From assembly GCF_021556435.1 (NCBI RefSeq), contig NZ_JAKGCU010000022.1, forward strand, positions 1-64,000: a stretch of 64,000 bases of DNA, given 5' to 3'. The stretch comes from Gordonia tangerina (GTDB taxonomy: Bacteria > Actinomycetota > Actinomycetes > Mycobacteriales > Mycobacteriaceae). The notes under the pieces are model-generated. The model saw only the letters and a program-made list of their open reading frames with translations. It was not told the DNA's origin and searched no databases. The position numbers and the translations under genes are program-made. Positions 17,149-25,884 of the stretch are shown here, in pieces; position 1 is the stretch's first letter; each line of letters begins with the position of its first letter.

Positions 17149-18105
17149 TCACCGTGCGAACATTGTCCGTAGTGCCGGCGCAACATCGTGATCAGTGCGC
17201 ACCGGGATGCACCGTCCGTGCCCGACGGCGGCAAGGTCTCGACCGAGGTCGATGTCGTGCTCACCGGAGATGTCGAGCAGGACGTCGAGCCGCGGCATCG
17301 AGGCGGCAACCGAACGCGGGTCTGGCCCCGCGTTGTGCACACAGTCGCTGAGCAACAGAACTCGGGAGTCGCGCGCCGGGGTTGCGCGCAGTTCATCGGC
17401 GGCCGTGGCCAACGCGAACGAGATGTTGGTCAGTCCTCGTGCGGGCAGGGACAGTAGTTGGTCGATCACCTGGTCGGGCTCCACCGGTTCGCCGAGTGGA
17501 GACAGGATGGCTGCCGCCGACCAGAAGGCGATGACGCCGACGGCATCCCGGTTGAGTTCGCCGACCAGGGCGCCCACCGTTGCGGCGGCCGCGCGAACTT
17601 GTTTGCCACGCGTCGAACCCGAGAGGTCGACGACCAGCACCACCGATCGTCGGCGCCGAACGCGTTGCCGGACCAGGATGTCGTCGTCGGACGGGATCGG
17701 GTTGGCGGCCACCGCCTCAAGGGTGGCGTCTAAGTCGATCTCGTCGGAATCTCCTCGCCAACGCCGGGTGGCCAATAGGCCGGTGGCCGATCTAGGTGTT
17801 TCGGAGGTGGCCAGCACCTGGGACAGGGCCAGCTTTCGAGCGATTCGGCGCGCGCGGGCGCGCGCGTCCGCATCGCCGTCTGCGGTGCCCGATTGCGGCT
17901 GATCGAGGGTGCCGTCCTCCTCGGTGGCACCGGCCGGTCCGGTCGGTCCGGAGGGCGCGGCGCGGCGACCGTCGCGATGGCTCGGCGATCCGGCGAGCAC
18001 CAACCCGCCCCCGCCGTGAGCTGCGATGAACAGTTCAGGAGCTTCGTCGAGCTGTTTGGGTTTGCGACGTAGGGGTTTGAGTTGTGCTCGAGGCGACTGG
18101 TGCAA
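17149..18105 (-). CDS. VWA-domain protein, MoxR partner
   Basis: A protein of about 318 residues. The first 120 residues are charged and rich in Arg, Gly and Pro with low complexity. The C-terminal half is a von Willebrand A domain with an intact MIDAS motif (VVDLSGSTRG), the conserved threonine region RGLTNISFALATAADEL and LLLSDCVHNAG. It is adjacent to a MoxR AAA+ gene; MoxR-VWA pairs are thought to act as chaperones that insert metals or mature cofactors. The only in-frame start after the MoxR stop is TTG 18105, so the start is uncertain. It ends facing the 17054-17100 hairpin. Confidence 0.8.
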   Translation of the reverse strand: MHQSPRAQLKPLRRKPKQLDEAPELFIAAHGGGGLVLAGSPSHRDGRRAAPSGPTGPAGATEEDGTLDQPQSGTADGDADARARARRIARKLALSQVLATSETPRSATGLLATRRWRGDSDEIDLDATLEAVAANPIPSDDDILVRQRVRRRRSVVLVVDLSGSTRGKQVRAAAATVGALVGELNRDAVGVIAFWSAAAILSPLGEPVEPDQVIDQLLSLPARGLTNISFALATAADELRATPARDSRVLLLSDCVHNAGPDPRSVAASMPRLDVLLDISGEHDIDLGRDLAAVGHGRCIPVRTDHDVAPALRTMFAR

Positions 18106-18144
18106 CGCGTGCCGGGTCAGCGGCGAATCAGCCTCGACGGCTCT

Positions 18145-19104
18145 TCAACCCGGCTCCGCGGCCGCGGGTGATAGGAGGAAGTGATCCTGCCAGATCTCGG
18201 TTAGAACGCCTTCTGCGGTGGTGAATGCGGTGTCGTCCAGATGGATTCGTCCCGACAAGGTCACGAGCATCGCGTCGAGGAAGGCGCCCGTGTAGTCGGT
18301 GGGTAGATCTCTCGATGGTGTGGCCGAAGGGTCCTCGGGCACCTCGACGCGACGCATCGCGCACAACTGTGTGGCCACCAGCGCGAGGTCGATTGCACCG
18401 CGTACGCTGCTGCCTTGCGCGATGTCGTCGCGCTTGCGGGTTGCCCGCGTGACCGCCACCGCATCGGCGCAGACCCGAACCGAGGCAGTGTCAGCCCGGC
18501 GGACGACGATCTCGCGCTCGGCGTCCGCATCCTGATAGTCGACAACCAGGCGGCACATGCGGTCGTGCACCGATGTGGACAGTCGCGTGGTGCCGACGTT
18601 GTCGTATGGGTTCATCGACGCCACGACGCGAAAGGTCGGATGTGCGTCAACCGCGCCCACCCGCGGCACCGTGATGACCCGTTCGGCCATCGCGGTCAGC
18701 AAGGTGTCGATGGTGTCCTCCGGTGCACGATTGAACTCCTCGACATACAAGAAGCCGCCGACCCGCATGGCCTGCAGCAGCGGGCCATCGACAAAGTTGT
18801 CCGGGCTGTAGTCTTCCCGCAGCACGCGAGACGGGTTGTGATGACCGACGAGTCGGCTGGGAGTGAGATCGGCATTGCCTTCAACCAGTACAAAGGGCAC
18901 ATCCCATTCCGAGGTGATCGCGCGCAGCAGGGTGCTCTTCGACGTCCCGGGTGGTCCCTCCAGAATCAGATCCCGCCCTGCCGCAACGGCGGCGAGGATC
19001 AGATCCAGTTCACGCTCGCGACCCACGACCCGCGCCGCGATCCGGGATCTGATCGCGGCGAGGTCGGTGATCGGGGCCACCGTACTCGAGGTCGCCGAAG
19101 TCAC
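18145..19104 (-). CDS. MoxR-type AAA+ ATPase
   Basis: A 319-residue ATPase with Walker A EGPPGTSKST (about residue 45), Walker B FLYVEEFNRAPEDT, sensor-1 region VVASMNPYDNVGTT and an arginine-finger region STSVHDRMCRL, as in MoxR/CbbQ proteins. It should remodel a partner together with the VWA protein encoded just downstream. GTG 19104 overlaps the stop of the mycofactocin-type SDR, so it is translationally coupled to a redox enzyme that may be its client. That coupling is the best clue to its job. Confidence 0.86.
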   Translation of the reverse strand: MTSATSSTVAPITDLAAIRSRIAARVVGRERELDLILAAVAAGRDLILEGPPGTSKSTLLRAITSEWDVPFVLVEGNADLTPSRLVGHHNPSRVLREDYSPDNFVDGPLLQAMRVGGFLYVEEFNRAPEDTIDTLLTAMAERVITVPRVGAVDAHPTFRVVASMNPYDNVGTTRLSTSVHDRMCRLVVDYQDADAEREIVVRRADTASVRVCADAVAVTRATRKRDDIAQGSSVRGAIDLALVATQLCAMRRVEVPEDPSATPSRDLPTDYTGAFLDAMLVTLSGRIHLDDTAFTTAEGVLTEIWQDHFLLSPAAAEPG

Positions 19105-19955
19105 TGCACCGGTTCCTGATTCACACCTGTCAGCAACATGTGGCCGGCGTCGACGGGAATGGTTACGCCGGTGACGGTGGCAGCGAGATCGGAGTTCAGA
19201 TACAGTGCCGTGTTCGCGATGACCTCCGGCGGCATGAACGTGGTTCCCTTCAACGCGTGGAAACTGTAGCCTCCGGCGATCAAATCGTCGCGAGTGCCGC
19301 CTTCGTGTCCGGCAAACATGTCCCAGGCGGCCTGCTGATTGGTCATCGGGGTGAGGATCGCACCCGGATTGATCGAGTTGCAACGGATTCCATGCGGTGC
19401 CAGTTCCAGCGCGATGTTCTTCATCAAGCCGATTACGCCGTGTTTGGTGGCCACATAGTGGGCGTAGTTCATTCCGGGTTCCAGACCGTTGACCGACGAG
19501 GTGATCACAATCGATCCGCTCTGTCGGTCGATCATGTGTGGGGTAACCGCCTTGGCCGACCTCCACACGCCGGTGAGGTTGACGTCCACCATGTCCTGCC
19601 ACATCGCATCGGTCATCTCCCAGAACGGCGCTCGGGTCCAGATGCCGGCATTGGCGATCAGGACGTCGATCTTGCCGAACTCGGCTATGCCCGCCGACAC
19701 CACTTCATCGAGCTGCTGCTGATCGCGGACGTCGGCGTCGAAGGGCAATGCTCGCCGGTCGAGTTGCTCGACCTGACGAACGGTTTCGGCCATGTCGTCC
19801 GCAGTGGCGAGGGCGTAGTTGGCCGAGTCGATCTGCTCGGTGATGTCGAGCAGGATGACATCGGCGCCTTCACGTGCCGACGTCACCGCATGTGCGCGGC
19901 CTTGGCCGCGTGCTCCGCCTGTGATCAGTACGGTCTTTCCATCCAAGAGGCCCAT
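19101..19955 (-). CDS. Mycofactocin-type SDR oxidoreductase
   Basis: A 284-residue SDR. The glycine loop is GGARGQGRAHA, followed by LLDITEQIDSANY, a long insertion and IANAGIW; the catalytic Ser and Tyr-x3-Lys lie in VITSSVNG and YVATKHG. The GARGQGRSHA-type loop and extra residues near the NAD site are those of the mycofactocin-coupled SDR subfamily, in which bound NAD is recycled by mycofactocin. The substrate is probably an alcohol or ketone; it cannot be named. ATG 19955 follows AAGGAG. It overlaps the MoxR gene by four bases and lies downstream of a second SDR of the same kind. Confidence 0.87.
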   Translation of the reverse strand: MGLLDGKTVLITGGARGQGRAHAVTSAREGADVILLDITEQIDSANYALATADDMAETVRQVEQLDRRALPFDADVRDQQQLDEVVSAGIAEFGKIDVLIANAGIWTRAPFWEMTDAMWQDMVDVNLTGVWRSAKAVTPHMIDRQSGSIVITSSVNGLEPGMNYAHYVATKHGVIGLMKNIALELAPHGIRCNSINPGAILTPMTNQQAAWDMFAGHEGGTRDDLIAGGYSFHALKGTTFMPPEVIANTALYLNSDLAATVTGVTIPVDAGHMLLTGVNQEPVQ

Positions 19956-20006
19956 CGATACTCCTTGTCGTGTGGTCCGGGCTCGTCGTGGCGTGCGGCC
20001 GAGAAC

Positions 20007-20834
20007 TCAGAGGCGTCCGCCGGCATCGACGACGTGGGTGGTGCCGGTGACATAGCGACCCGCGTCGGAGACGAGATAGAGGATGGCGTTGGAGATGTCG
20101 ACGGGTTCGACCATGGCGACGGGCATGGTGTTCATCTCCCGTGCGGCTTCCTCATAGTCGGCTCGCGTGGGATGGTCCAAGTCGGGTCGGAAGAGTTGAT
20201 AGGTGGCGTCATTGAGCACCATGTCCGTGGCGACCGTGGTGGGGTGGACGGTGTTGACCCGGATATTCTGTGGGCCGAGCTCTTTGGCAAGTGTGCGCAT
20301 CAATCCGATGAGTCCGTGCTTGGCTGCGGAGTAGTGGGCGATGTTCTCGTATGCGATCACTGCCGCGAGTGAGCTGGTCAACACCACAGAACCGCCGCGC
20401 CCACCCTCGACGATGTGGGGAACGGCGGCCCGCACGGTCTTCCACACGCCGGTGAGGTTGATCCCGATCATCGTGTCCCACATCTCCTCGGACATCTCGA
20501 GTGTCGGTGCCATTGTGCTGATTCCGGCATTCGCCAGCACGATGTCGAGGCGACCCAGCGCCGCGACTCCGTCGCCTGCGGCCTTCTGTAGGGCGCCGAG
20601 ATCGCGGACGTCGACCTCTGAGGCGATGATTCGACGGTCGAGTGCCTCCACCTCCTTCACGGTCTGCTCAAGGTCGCCCGGACGCGCCGTGTCGTAGGGG
20701 ACGGTTGCAATCTGCTCGCTCACGTCTACGGCGATGATGTCCGCCCCCTCTTGGGCGAGGCGGATGGCGTGGCTGCGGCCCTGTCCACGCGCAGCTCCGG
20801 TGATGAAGGCGACTTTGCCCTCGAGTGTGCCCAT
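20007..20834 (-). CDS. Mycofactocin-type SDR oxidoreductase
   Basis: A 275-residue SDR of the same subfamily as its downstream neighbour, with GAARGQGRSHAIRLA, VDVSEQIATVPY, LANAGIST, a Ser in VLTSSLAA and the catalytic YSAAKHG. The C-terminus ends GTTHVVDAGGRL. ATG 20834 follows GGAGGGAG. The 51-base gap suggests one transcript with the next SDR, MoxR and VWA genes. It is divergent from the MftR-like regulator at 20880. No mycofactocin biosynthesis genes are in the window, so the cofactor genes must lie elsewhere if the assignment is right. Confidence 0.87.
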   Translation of the reverse strand: MGTLEGKVAFITGAARGQGRSHAIRLAQEGADIIAVDVSEQIATVPYDTARPGDLEQTVKEVEALDRRIIASEVDVRDLGALQKAAGDGVAALGRLDIVLANAGISTMAPTLEMSEEMWDTMIGINLTGVWKTVRAAVPHIVEGGRGGSVVLTSSLAAVIAYENIAHYSAAKHGLIGLMRTLAKELGPQNIRVNTVHPTTVATDMVLNDATYQLFRPDLDHPTRADYEEAAREMNTMPVAMVEPVDISNAILYLVSDAGRYVTGTTHVVDAGGRL

Positions 20835-20879
20835 CAGAAACTCCCTCCGAATATATGATGTGGATCTCAAGTCGAGGAT

Positions 20880-21578
20880 ATGTCACCGAGTGTCACAACG
20901 CCAGGCCTCGTTGTTGCGATGCCGATGCTCGGGGAGTGGGACCATTGCCAGATGGTGGAGGATGCGGGGGCTTCGGCGAATATCGAACTGGACCGGGGCG
21001 GTCGGCCGGCCAGTACCAGTGCTCATGCGTTGGCCGCGGCAGCGCAGCGCTTGTTCCTCAGGAACGGGTTCGACCAGACAACCGTCGAGGACATCGCCGC
21101 GTCAGTCGGTGTCAGTCGACGCACGTTCTTCCGATACTTCGCAACGAAGGCCGATGTCGTCTGGGTCGAGTCCGACACGGAGATGGCGCATTTCTGCGAG
21201 TTGTTGGCTACGGCGCCCCGATTCGCGGATCCCGTCGACGTTGTCGAAGACGCGTTCATCGCCGCCGTCGATCACCGCGGTGATGAACTCGAGTGGGCTC
21301 GTGGGCGGGCCGAGTTGATCCTCTATGCCCCGGCGGTGCAAGCACACGCCAACGCTGTCTACCGGCAGTGGCGCGTGGTGATCGCTGATTTCATCGCCGA
21401 GCGCACAGGTGTTGCGGCCGACTCGGACCATCCCCGTGCTGTTGCCTACGCGGTCCTCGCTGCTTCGATGGCCGGGCATGAGCGCTGGTTGTCGGATCCC
21501 GGCAGTGATCTGGCGGACTGTCTCCGAGCCATGTTCGCCCTGGTCATTCCGCGAGGGTCGGGCTCGACGGGCGGTTAA
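20880..21578 (+). CDS. TetR regulator, MftR-like
   Basis: A regulator of about 232 residues. The helix-turn-helix block GFDQTTVEDIAASVGVSRRTFFRYFATKADVVW closely follows the pattern of MftR, the TetR protein of mycofactocin loci (RRTFFRYF plus DVVW), and it is preceded by the GRPAST element typical of that group. MftR is known to respond to long-chain acyl-CoA. The first 40 residues look poorly conserved, so translation may start later, for example at ATG 20952. It is divergent from the mycofactocin-type SDR operon, which it probably controls. Confidence 0.83.
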   Translation: MSPSVTTPGLVVAMPMLGEWDHCQMVEDAGASANIELDRGGRPASTSAHALAAAAQRLFLRNGFDQTTVEDIAASVGVSRRTFFRYFATKADVVWVESDTEMAHFCELLATAPRFADPVDVVEDAFIAAVDHRGDELEWARGRAELILYAPAVQAHANAVYRQWRVVIADFIAERTGVAADSDHPRAVAYAVLAASMAGHERWLSDPGSDLADCLRAMFALVIPRGSGSTGG

Positions 21579-21681
21579 CCGTCACGAACGCCTAACGAGA
21601 GGCGCCCTTCGGCTGTTGGTTGAGCTGTTCAACGGTTAGCATCTGTGACAATTGTGGCGGGTGAGGCTGAAGGGACTTTTC

Positions 21682-22704
21682 GTGAACAATGTTGGACGAC
21701 GTCGGTGGCTGGCCGGCATCGCCGCTGCGACGGCGGTGACCGTAGGGCTCACGCTTGGCGCGGCCGCCGCCTCGGCCTTGCCTGAGCCAGACCGGGCGAT
21801 CTCCCGCATCGACACCGTCATCCACGACAACCCACAGCACACGACGCTGATCGTGTGGTCGGCGTCGATGCAGAAGATGATTCCGATCACCGTGCTGCGC
21901 CCGCGCAACACCAGCAAGCCGCGTCCGACGCTGTACCTGCTCAACGGGGCCGGTGGTGGTGAGGACTCCGCCACCTGGACGGCCAAGACCGACTATGTGA
22001 AGTACTTCGCCGACAAGAACGTCAATGTGGTCACCCCGATCGGTGGCGCGTTCTCCTACTACACCGACTGGCAGCGCGACGATCCGGTGCTGGGTCGCAA
22101 CAAGTGGCAGACGTTCCTGACCAAAGAGCTTCCGCCGCTCATCGACAAGGAGTTCGAGACCACCAAGGTCAACGCCATCGCCGGGATCTCGATGGCCGGC
22201 ACGTCGGTGCTGAACCTGGCGATCGCCGCTCCCAAGTTGTATCGGTCGGTGGCCGCCTACAGTGGCTGCGCGCGGACCAGTGATCCGCTGGGACAGGCCT
22301 ACATCCGGATGGTGGTGGCCGACCGCGGGCAGGGCAACCTCACCAACATGTGGGGGCCGGTCGGTGGACCGGGTTGGCGAGCCAACGATCCCTACCTCCG
22401 GGCGGCGAAGCTGCGCAGCACCAAGGTGTACATGACCAGCGGTACGGGTCTGCCAGGAAAGTACGACCAGATGAATGCCGAACTGGTGCAGGGAAATCCG
22501 CTGGTACTGGCGAATCAGGTGGTGCTCGGCGGCGCGATCGAGGCGGCGGTCAACCAATGCACCCAGGACATGGCGGCGCGGCTTCGGTCGCTGCGCGTGC
22601 CGATGAAACTGATTGCGCGACCCAACGGGACGCATTCCTGGCAGTACTGGGAATCCGACCTCAAGCGCACGTGGCCGATGATCGCGGCGGATCTGCGGCG
22701 GTAG
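21682..22704 (+). CDS. Secreted antigen-85-like esterase/mycolyltransferase
   Basis: A 340-residue exported alpha/beta-hydrolase. GTG 21682 follows AAGGGA. The N-terminus is basic (NVGRRRW), then hydrophobic, ending AAAASA before LPEPD, a clear signal peptide. The mature protein has LYLLNGAGGG, the nucleophile elbow GISMAGTSVL (Ser near residue 176) and the C-terminal NGTHSWQYWESDL, where antigen 85 proteins place the catalytic His and Trp. Antigen 85 enzymes move mycolic acids between trehalose and arabinogalactan in the cell envelope. The mycolyltransferase role is inferred from these motifs; simple esterase activity is possible. Confidence 0.87.
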   Translation: MNNVGRRRWLAGIAAATAVTVGLTLGAAAASALPEPDRAISRIDTVIHDNPQHTTLIVWSASMQKMIPITVLRPRNTSKPRPTLYLLNGAGGGEDSATWTAKTDYVKYFADKNVNVVTPIGGAFSYYTDWQRDDPVLGRNKWQTFLTKELPPLIDKEFETTKVNAIAGISMAGTSVLNLAIAAPKLYRSVAAYSGCARTSDPLGQAYIRMVVADRGQGNLTNMWGPVGGPGWRANDPYLRAAKLRSTKVYMTSGTGLPGKYDQMNAELVQGNPLVLANQVVLGGAIEAAVNQCTQDMAARLRSLRVPMKLIARPNGTHSWQYWESDLKRTWPMIAADLRR

Positions 22705-22713
22705 GAAGCGGCT

Positions 22714-22763
22714 GATCTCGATACGTTCTCGCCTAGCGGCTCGAACTACTCGATCAGCAGTTG
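22714..22763 (+). repeat. TCTCGATACG-type dispersed repeat
   Basis: GATCTCGATACG, then GCCTAGCGGCTCG, then CTACTCGATCAGCAG. It lies between the convergent esterase and kstR genes, 10 bases after the esterase stop. Confidence 0.75.
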
Positions 22764-22803
22764 GGTTCGGGCTCTAGCGAATAGACCGGATGACTCCGCA
22801 GAC

Positions 22804-23466
22804 CTATTGAATCCGATCCTTCAACAGCAGCCGAACCGTCAGCTCGAGGCGGTTGGTGACGTCGGTGGCCGAGGCGCGGCGGGTCAACCACTGCACCAGA
22901 TTCGACATCCACACATCGGAGATGACACGGGCGATCGCCAGATCCTCTTCGCCGGGCTCACCGTCGTCGACCATCGCGCCCGCGAGGAGCCGATCGATGA
23001 TGCCGGCGACCTGATCGACCTCCGCAGTGGCCGAGGCGTCGGCGAACATGAACGCCCGCGTCATGGCCTCGGTGAGCAGCGGATCGCGTTGCATCGCATA
23101 GGTGATCATGTCCAGCACATGACGCAGCCGCTCGATTGCGTTGTCGCCGCGCAGCTGTGAGCGATCCACTCGCGACTCGACGCGTTCGAACTCGCGCGCG
23201 AGGGCGGTGACCAGCAGATGCACCTTGGAGGGAAAATATCGGTAGAGCGTACCCACGGCGACGTCGGCCTTGTCGGCGACGGTGCGCATCTGGACCGCGT
23301 CGTAACCACCTTTGGATGCCAACGCCAGCGTCGCATCCAGGATGCGACGACGCCGTTCGCGCTGCGCCGCTGAACCGGTCTCGGTGCCGCTCGACGCTGA
23401 ACCAGCTGCCGAGGCGGTGGGGGCCGCGGGCTCGACGGGCGCCTTGGCCGCTGCAGATCGTGCCAT
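22804..23466 (-). CDS. kstR: KstR, repressor of cholesterol catabolism
   Basis: A 220-residue TetR regulator that matches mycobacterial KstR across its length: AQRERRRRILDATLALASKGGYDAVQMRTVADKADVAVG in the DNA-binding half, then YRYFPSKVHLL, LLTEAMTRAFMFADASA and ARVISDVWMSNLVQWLTRRASATDV. KstR represses the genes for side-chain and ring degradation and is released by 3-oxo-steroid CoA thioesters. ATG 23466 is chosen; the residues before it are not conserved. The Ala/Pro-rich N-terminal extension of about 40 residues is longer than in M. tuberculosis. It is divergent from fadE34 across a KstR operator, the same arrangement as Rv3574-Rv3573c. Confidence 0.95.
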   Translation of the reverse strand: MARSAAAKAPVEPAAPTASAAGSASSGTETGSAAQRERRRRILDATLALASKGGYDAVQMRTVADKADVAVGTLYRYFPSKVHLLVTALAREFERVESRVDRSQLRGDNAIERLRHVLDMITYAMQRDPLLTEAMTRAFMFADASATAEVDQVAGIIDRLLAGAMVDDGEPGEEDLAIARVISDVWMSNLVQWLTRRASATDVTNRLELTVRLLLKDRIQ

Positions 23467-23535
23467 GTGCTCGAAGACATCCTCACGTGGTCGGTTCGAA
23501 CGGTGCCTACCGGTTGGCAAACACCCATGGCATAT

Positions 23536-23549
23536 TAGAACAGGTTCTA
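23536..23549. promoter_or_regulatory. KstR operator (kstR/fadE34)
   Basis: TAGAACAGGTTCTA is a perfect match to TnnAACnnGTTnnA and fully palindromic in its arms. It lies 36 bases before the fadE34 GTG and 70 bases before the kstR ATG, so it should control both. Confidence 0.9.
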
Positions 23550-23584
23550 TTTGCCCGTCACAACCTGACATACAGAGGATTCAC

Positions 23585-25765
23585 GTGACAATCGCCACGT
23601 CAAGCGAACAGATCGCCGTCTGCGACGCGATCGATACCTGGGCGCGCAGCGTCTCGACCACCGAACTGGTCCGTGCCGACATCGACAAGCCTGCCGACCA
23701 GTGGACCGGTCTGTTAGCGCAACTCGCCGAGTTCGGTGTCTTCGCGGGCGCCCTGCCCGAGGACTCCGGCGGCTTCGGTGCGACCTTCATCGATGTCGCC
23801 GCCATGATCGAGCAGTGCGGTATCAGCCTGGTGCCTGGCCCTATCGGTCCGATGGTCGCTGCCGCGCTCGGGCTCTCGCGGTCCGATGACGCGCGCGCCG
23901 GTGACCTGCTTGCGCGGGTCGCCTCCGGGGCAGTGGCCGTGGTCGCTCCGGCAGCGGCGTACGCCGAGATGGCGGCAAATCCTCCGCACGACGGTGCGCT
24001 CGACCTGGGCCTGGTGCCCGGTTACGTCGACGGCTGCGCGGTGGTGATCCCGTTCGAAGACGGAGGCGACGGGGTCTCCTGGCGAATCCTGCCCCCGGGC
24101 GTTGGTGCCACCACCGCCGAGGCACACGGCGTCATCAGCGGCACCGTGTCGGTGTCGCGGGTGCAGGTCACCGGCGTGCAGGGTGGGGACCTCATCGACC
24201 TGCCGGACGGTGATCTGGTCACCGCGAGTCTGTCGGCCGCGACCGCCGCCTACCTGAGCGGCATCGCTCGGTGGTCGCTGGACACTGCCGTCGACTACGC
24301 CAGGGTGCGCACCCAGTTCGGTGCACCCATCGGCTCGTTTCAGGCGATCAAACACATCTGCGCCGACATGCTCTGCCGCAGCGAAGAGCTCACCGCGGTC
24401 GCATGGGATCTGGCGCGCGCGGTGGACGAACGTCTCGCGACCGACGACGAGGAGGTCATTGCCCAGCTCGCCGTCAGCAGGTGCGCGGCGGACGTCATCG
24501 CGGCCGAAGCCGCCACGACCAATGCCAAGGACTGCGTGCAGATCCTCGGTGGCATCGGCTTCACCTACGAACACGACGCTCATCTCTATTTGCGGGCAGC
24601 GCTGACCGCTCGCGCCGCCATCGGCCAGGGAATGTCGTCGGCTCGGGAACTCGCCCGGCTCGGAATGGCGGGGCACCGAAGGAACTTTCGGATCGATCTG
24701 TCCGCAGTCGAGGACCGGCGCGCGGAGGTCCGGGCATCAGTGGACGACATCGCCGCCCTCGATCCGTCGCGACGTCGGGCGCGACTGGCCGATTCCGGCT
24801 ATCTGATGCCGCATTGGCCCGCGCCCTATGGGTTGGGTGCCGGCGCGGCCCTACAACTGCTCATCGACGACGAGTTCGAGCGCGCGCGGATCGAGCGGCC
24901 CGACCTGGTGATCGGCGCGTGGGCGATCCCGACGATCCTCGAACACGGCACCGACGAACAGCGGCAACGATTCGTGTCGCCGACCCTGACCGGCGACATC
25001 GTGTGGTGCCAGCTGTTCAGCGAGCCCGAGGCGGGCTCGGACCTCGCGGCGTTGCGTACCAAGGCCACTCGCGCCGACGGCGGCTGGCGGCTGCAAGGGC
25101 AGAAGATCTGGACCTCCCAGGCGCACAACGCATCCTGGGGGGTGTGCCTGGCGCGCACCGACGCCGACGCACCGAAACACAAGGGCATCACCTATTTCTT
25201 GATCGACATGAACACCTCTGGTATCGACATCCGGCCGCTGCGTGAACTCACCGGCCGCGCGAACTTCAACGAGGTGTTTCTCGACGACGTGTTCGTCCCG
25301 GACGAGTGCGTCGTCGGCCCGGTCAACGGCGGCTGGCGGCTGGCCCGTACGACCCTGGCCAACGAACGCGTGGCGATGGGCGGTTCGGGCTTGGGCAAGG
25401 AGATGGATTCCCTGCTGCGTCAGGCCGAGGCGATGGCCCGCGAGCTGACTCCCGACGAGTTGGCCGGCCTCGGGCACCTGGTGGCCGAAGCCCACACCGG
25501 TCGCGTCATCGATGCCCGTGCGGTCACCCGGCGTCTGGAAGGTCACGACCCGGGGGCGTTGTCGAGCGTGCGCAAACTGATCGGCGTCCAGCATCGTCAG
25601 TCGGTTCCGGAATTCGCTTTCGATCTGCTGGGCGTCGACGGGGTGGCCGCCTCCGACGCGTCGGACGCATTGCTGCAGAACCGGTGCCTGTCCATCGCCG
25701 GGGGTACCACGCAGATTCTGCGGACCGCAGCCGCGGAACGGATTCTCGGTCTGCCCCGCGGCTGA
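23585..25765 (+). CDS. fadE34: FadE34/ChsE3-like double acyl-CoA dehydrogenase
   Basis: A 726-residue protein made of two acyl-CoA dehydrogenase units. The first (about 1-360) is degenerate but keeps AVDYARVRTQFGAPIGSFQAIKH and LGGIGFTYEHDAHLYLR. The second (about 380-726) is complete, with MPHWPAPYGLGAG, FSEPEAGSDLAALRTKA, QKIWTSQAHNA and SIAGGTTQILR. FadE34 (ChsE3) of M. tuberculosis has this fused form and dehydrogenates the five-carbon steroid side chain as a CoA thioester, with FAD. GTG 23585 follows AGAGGA at five bases; upstream residues overlap kstR and are not real. The KstR site at 23536 controls it. It is 119 bases from the chsE1 operon. Confidence 0.92.
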   Translation: MTIATSSEQIAVCDAIDTWARSVSTTELVRADIDKPADQWTGLLAQLAEFGVFAGALPEDSGGFGATFIDVAAMIEQCGISLVPGPIGPMVAAALGLSRSDDARAGDLLARVASGAVAVVAPAAAYAEMAANPPHDGALDLGLVPGYVDGCAVVIPFEDGGDGVSWRILPPGVGATTAEAHGVISGTVSVSRVQVTGVQGGDLIDLPDGDLVTASLSAATAAYLSGIARWSLDTAVDYARVRTQFGAPIGSFQAIKHICADMLCRSEELTAVAWDLARAVDERLATDDEEVIAQLAVSRCAADVIAAEAATTNAKDCVQILGGIGFTYEHDAHLYLRAALTARAAIGQGMSSARELARLGMAGHRRNFRIDLSAVEDRRAEVRASVDDIAALDPSRRRARLADSGYLMPHWPAPYGLGAGAALQLLIDDEFERARIERPDLVIGAWAIPTILEHGTDEQRQRFVSPTLTGDIVWCQLFSEPEAGSDLAALRTKATRADGGWRLQGQKIWTSQAHNASWGVCLARTDADAPKHKGITYFLIDMNTSGIDIRPLRELTGRANFNEVFLDDVFVPDECVVGPVNGGWRLARTTLANERVAMGGSGLGKEMDSLLRQAEAMARELTPDELAGLGHLVAEAHTGRVIDARAVTRRLEGHDPGALSSVRKLIGVQHRQSVPEFAFDLLGVDGVAASDASDALLQNRCLSIAGGTTQILRTAAAERILGLPRG

Positions 25766-25847
25766 CCTGTGACGACGCCCGGAGCGCGCGGGAAATCTGC
25801 AGTTGAGAGGCCATTACTCCCACACCGGACACGCCATCTGATACAAC

Positions 25848-25861
25848 TAGAACAAGTTCTA
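25848..25861. promoter_or_regulatory. KstR operator (chsE1 operon)
   Basis: TAGAACAAGTTCTA matches TnnAACnnGTTnnA exactly. It ends 24 bases before the chsE1 GTG and marks the promoter of the chsE1-chsE2-chsH2-chsH1-ltp2 operon. Confidence 0.9.
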
Positions 25862-25884
25862 ATTTGTGGCAAGGAGGCACCGGG

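Noticed and set aside
23714..24676. Long minus-strand frame opposite fadE34
   Set aside because: Low-complexity His/Arg/Gly-rich translation; the plus strand is a clear acyl-CoA dehydrogenase.
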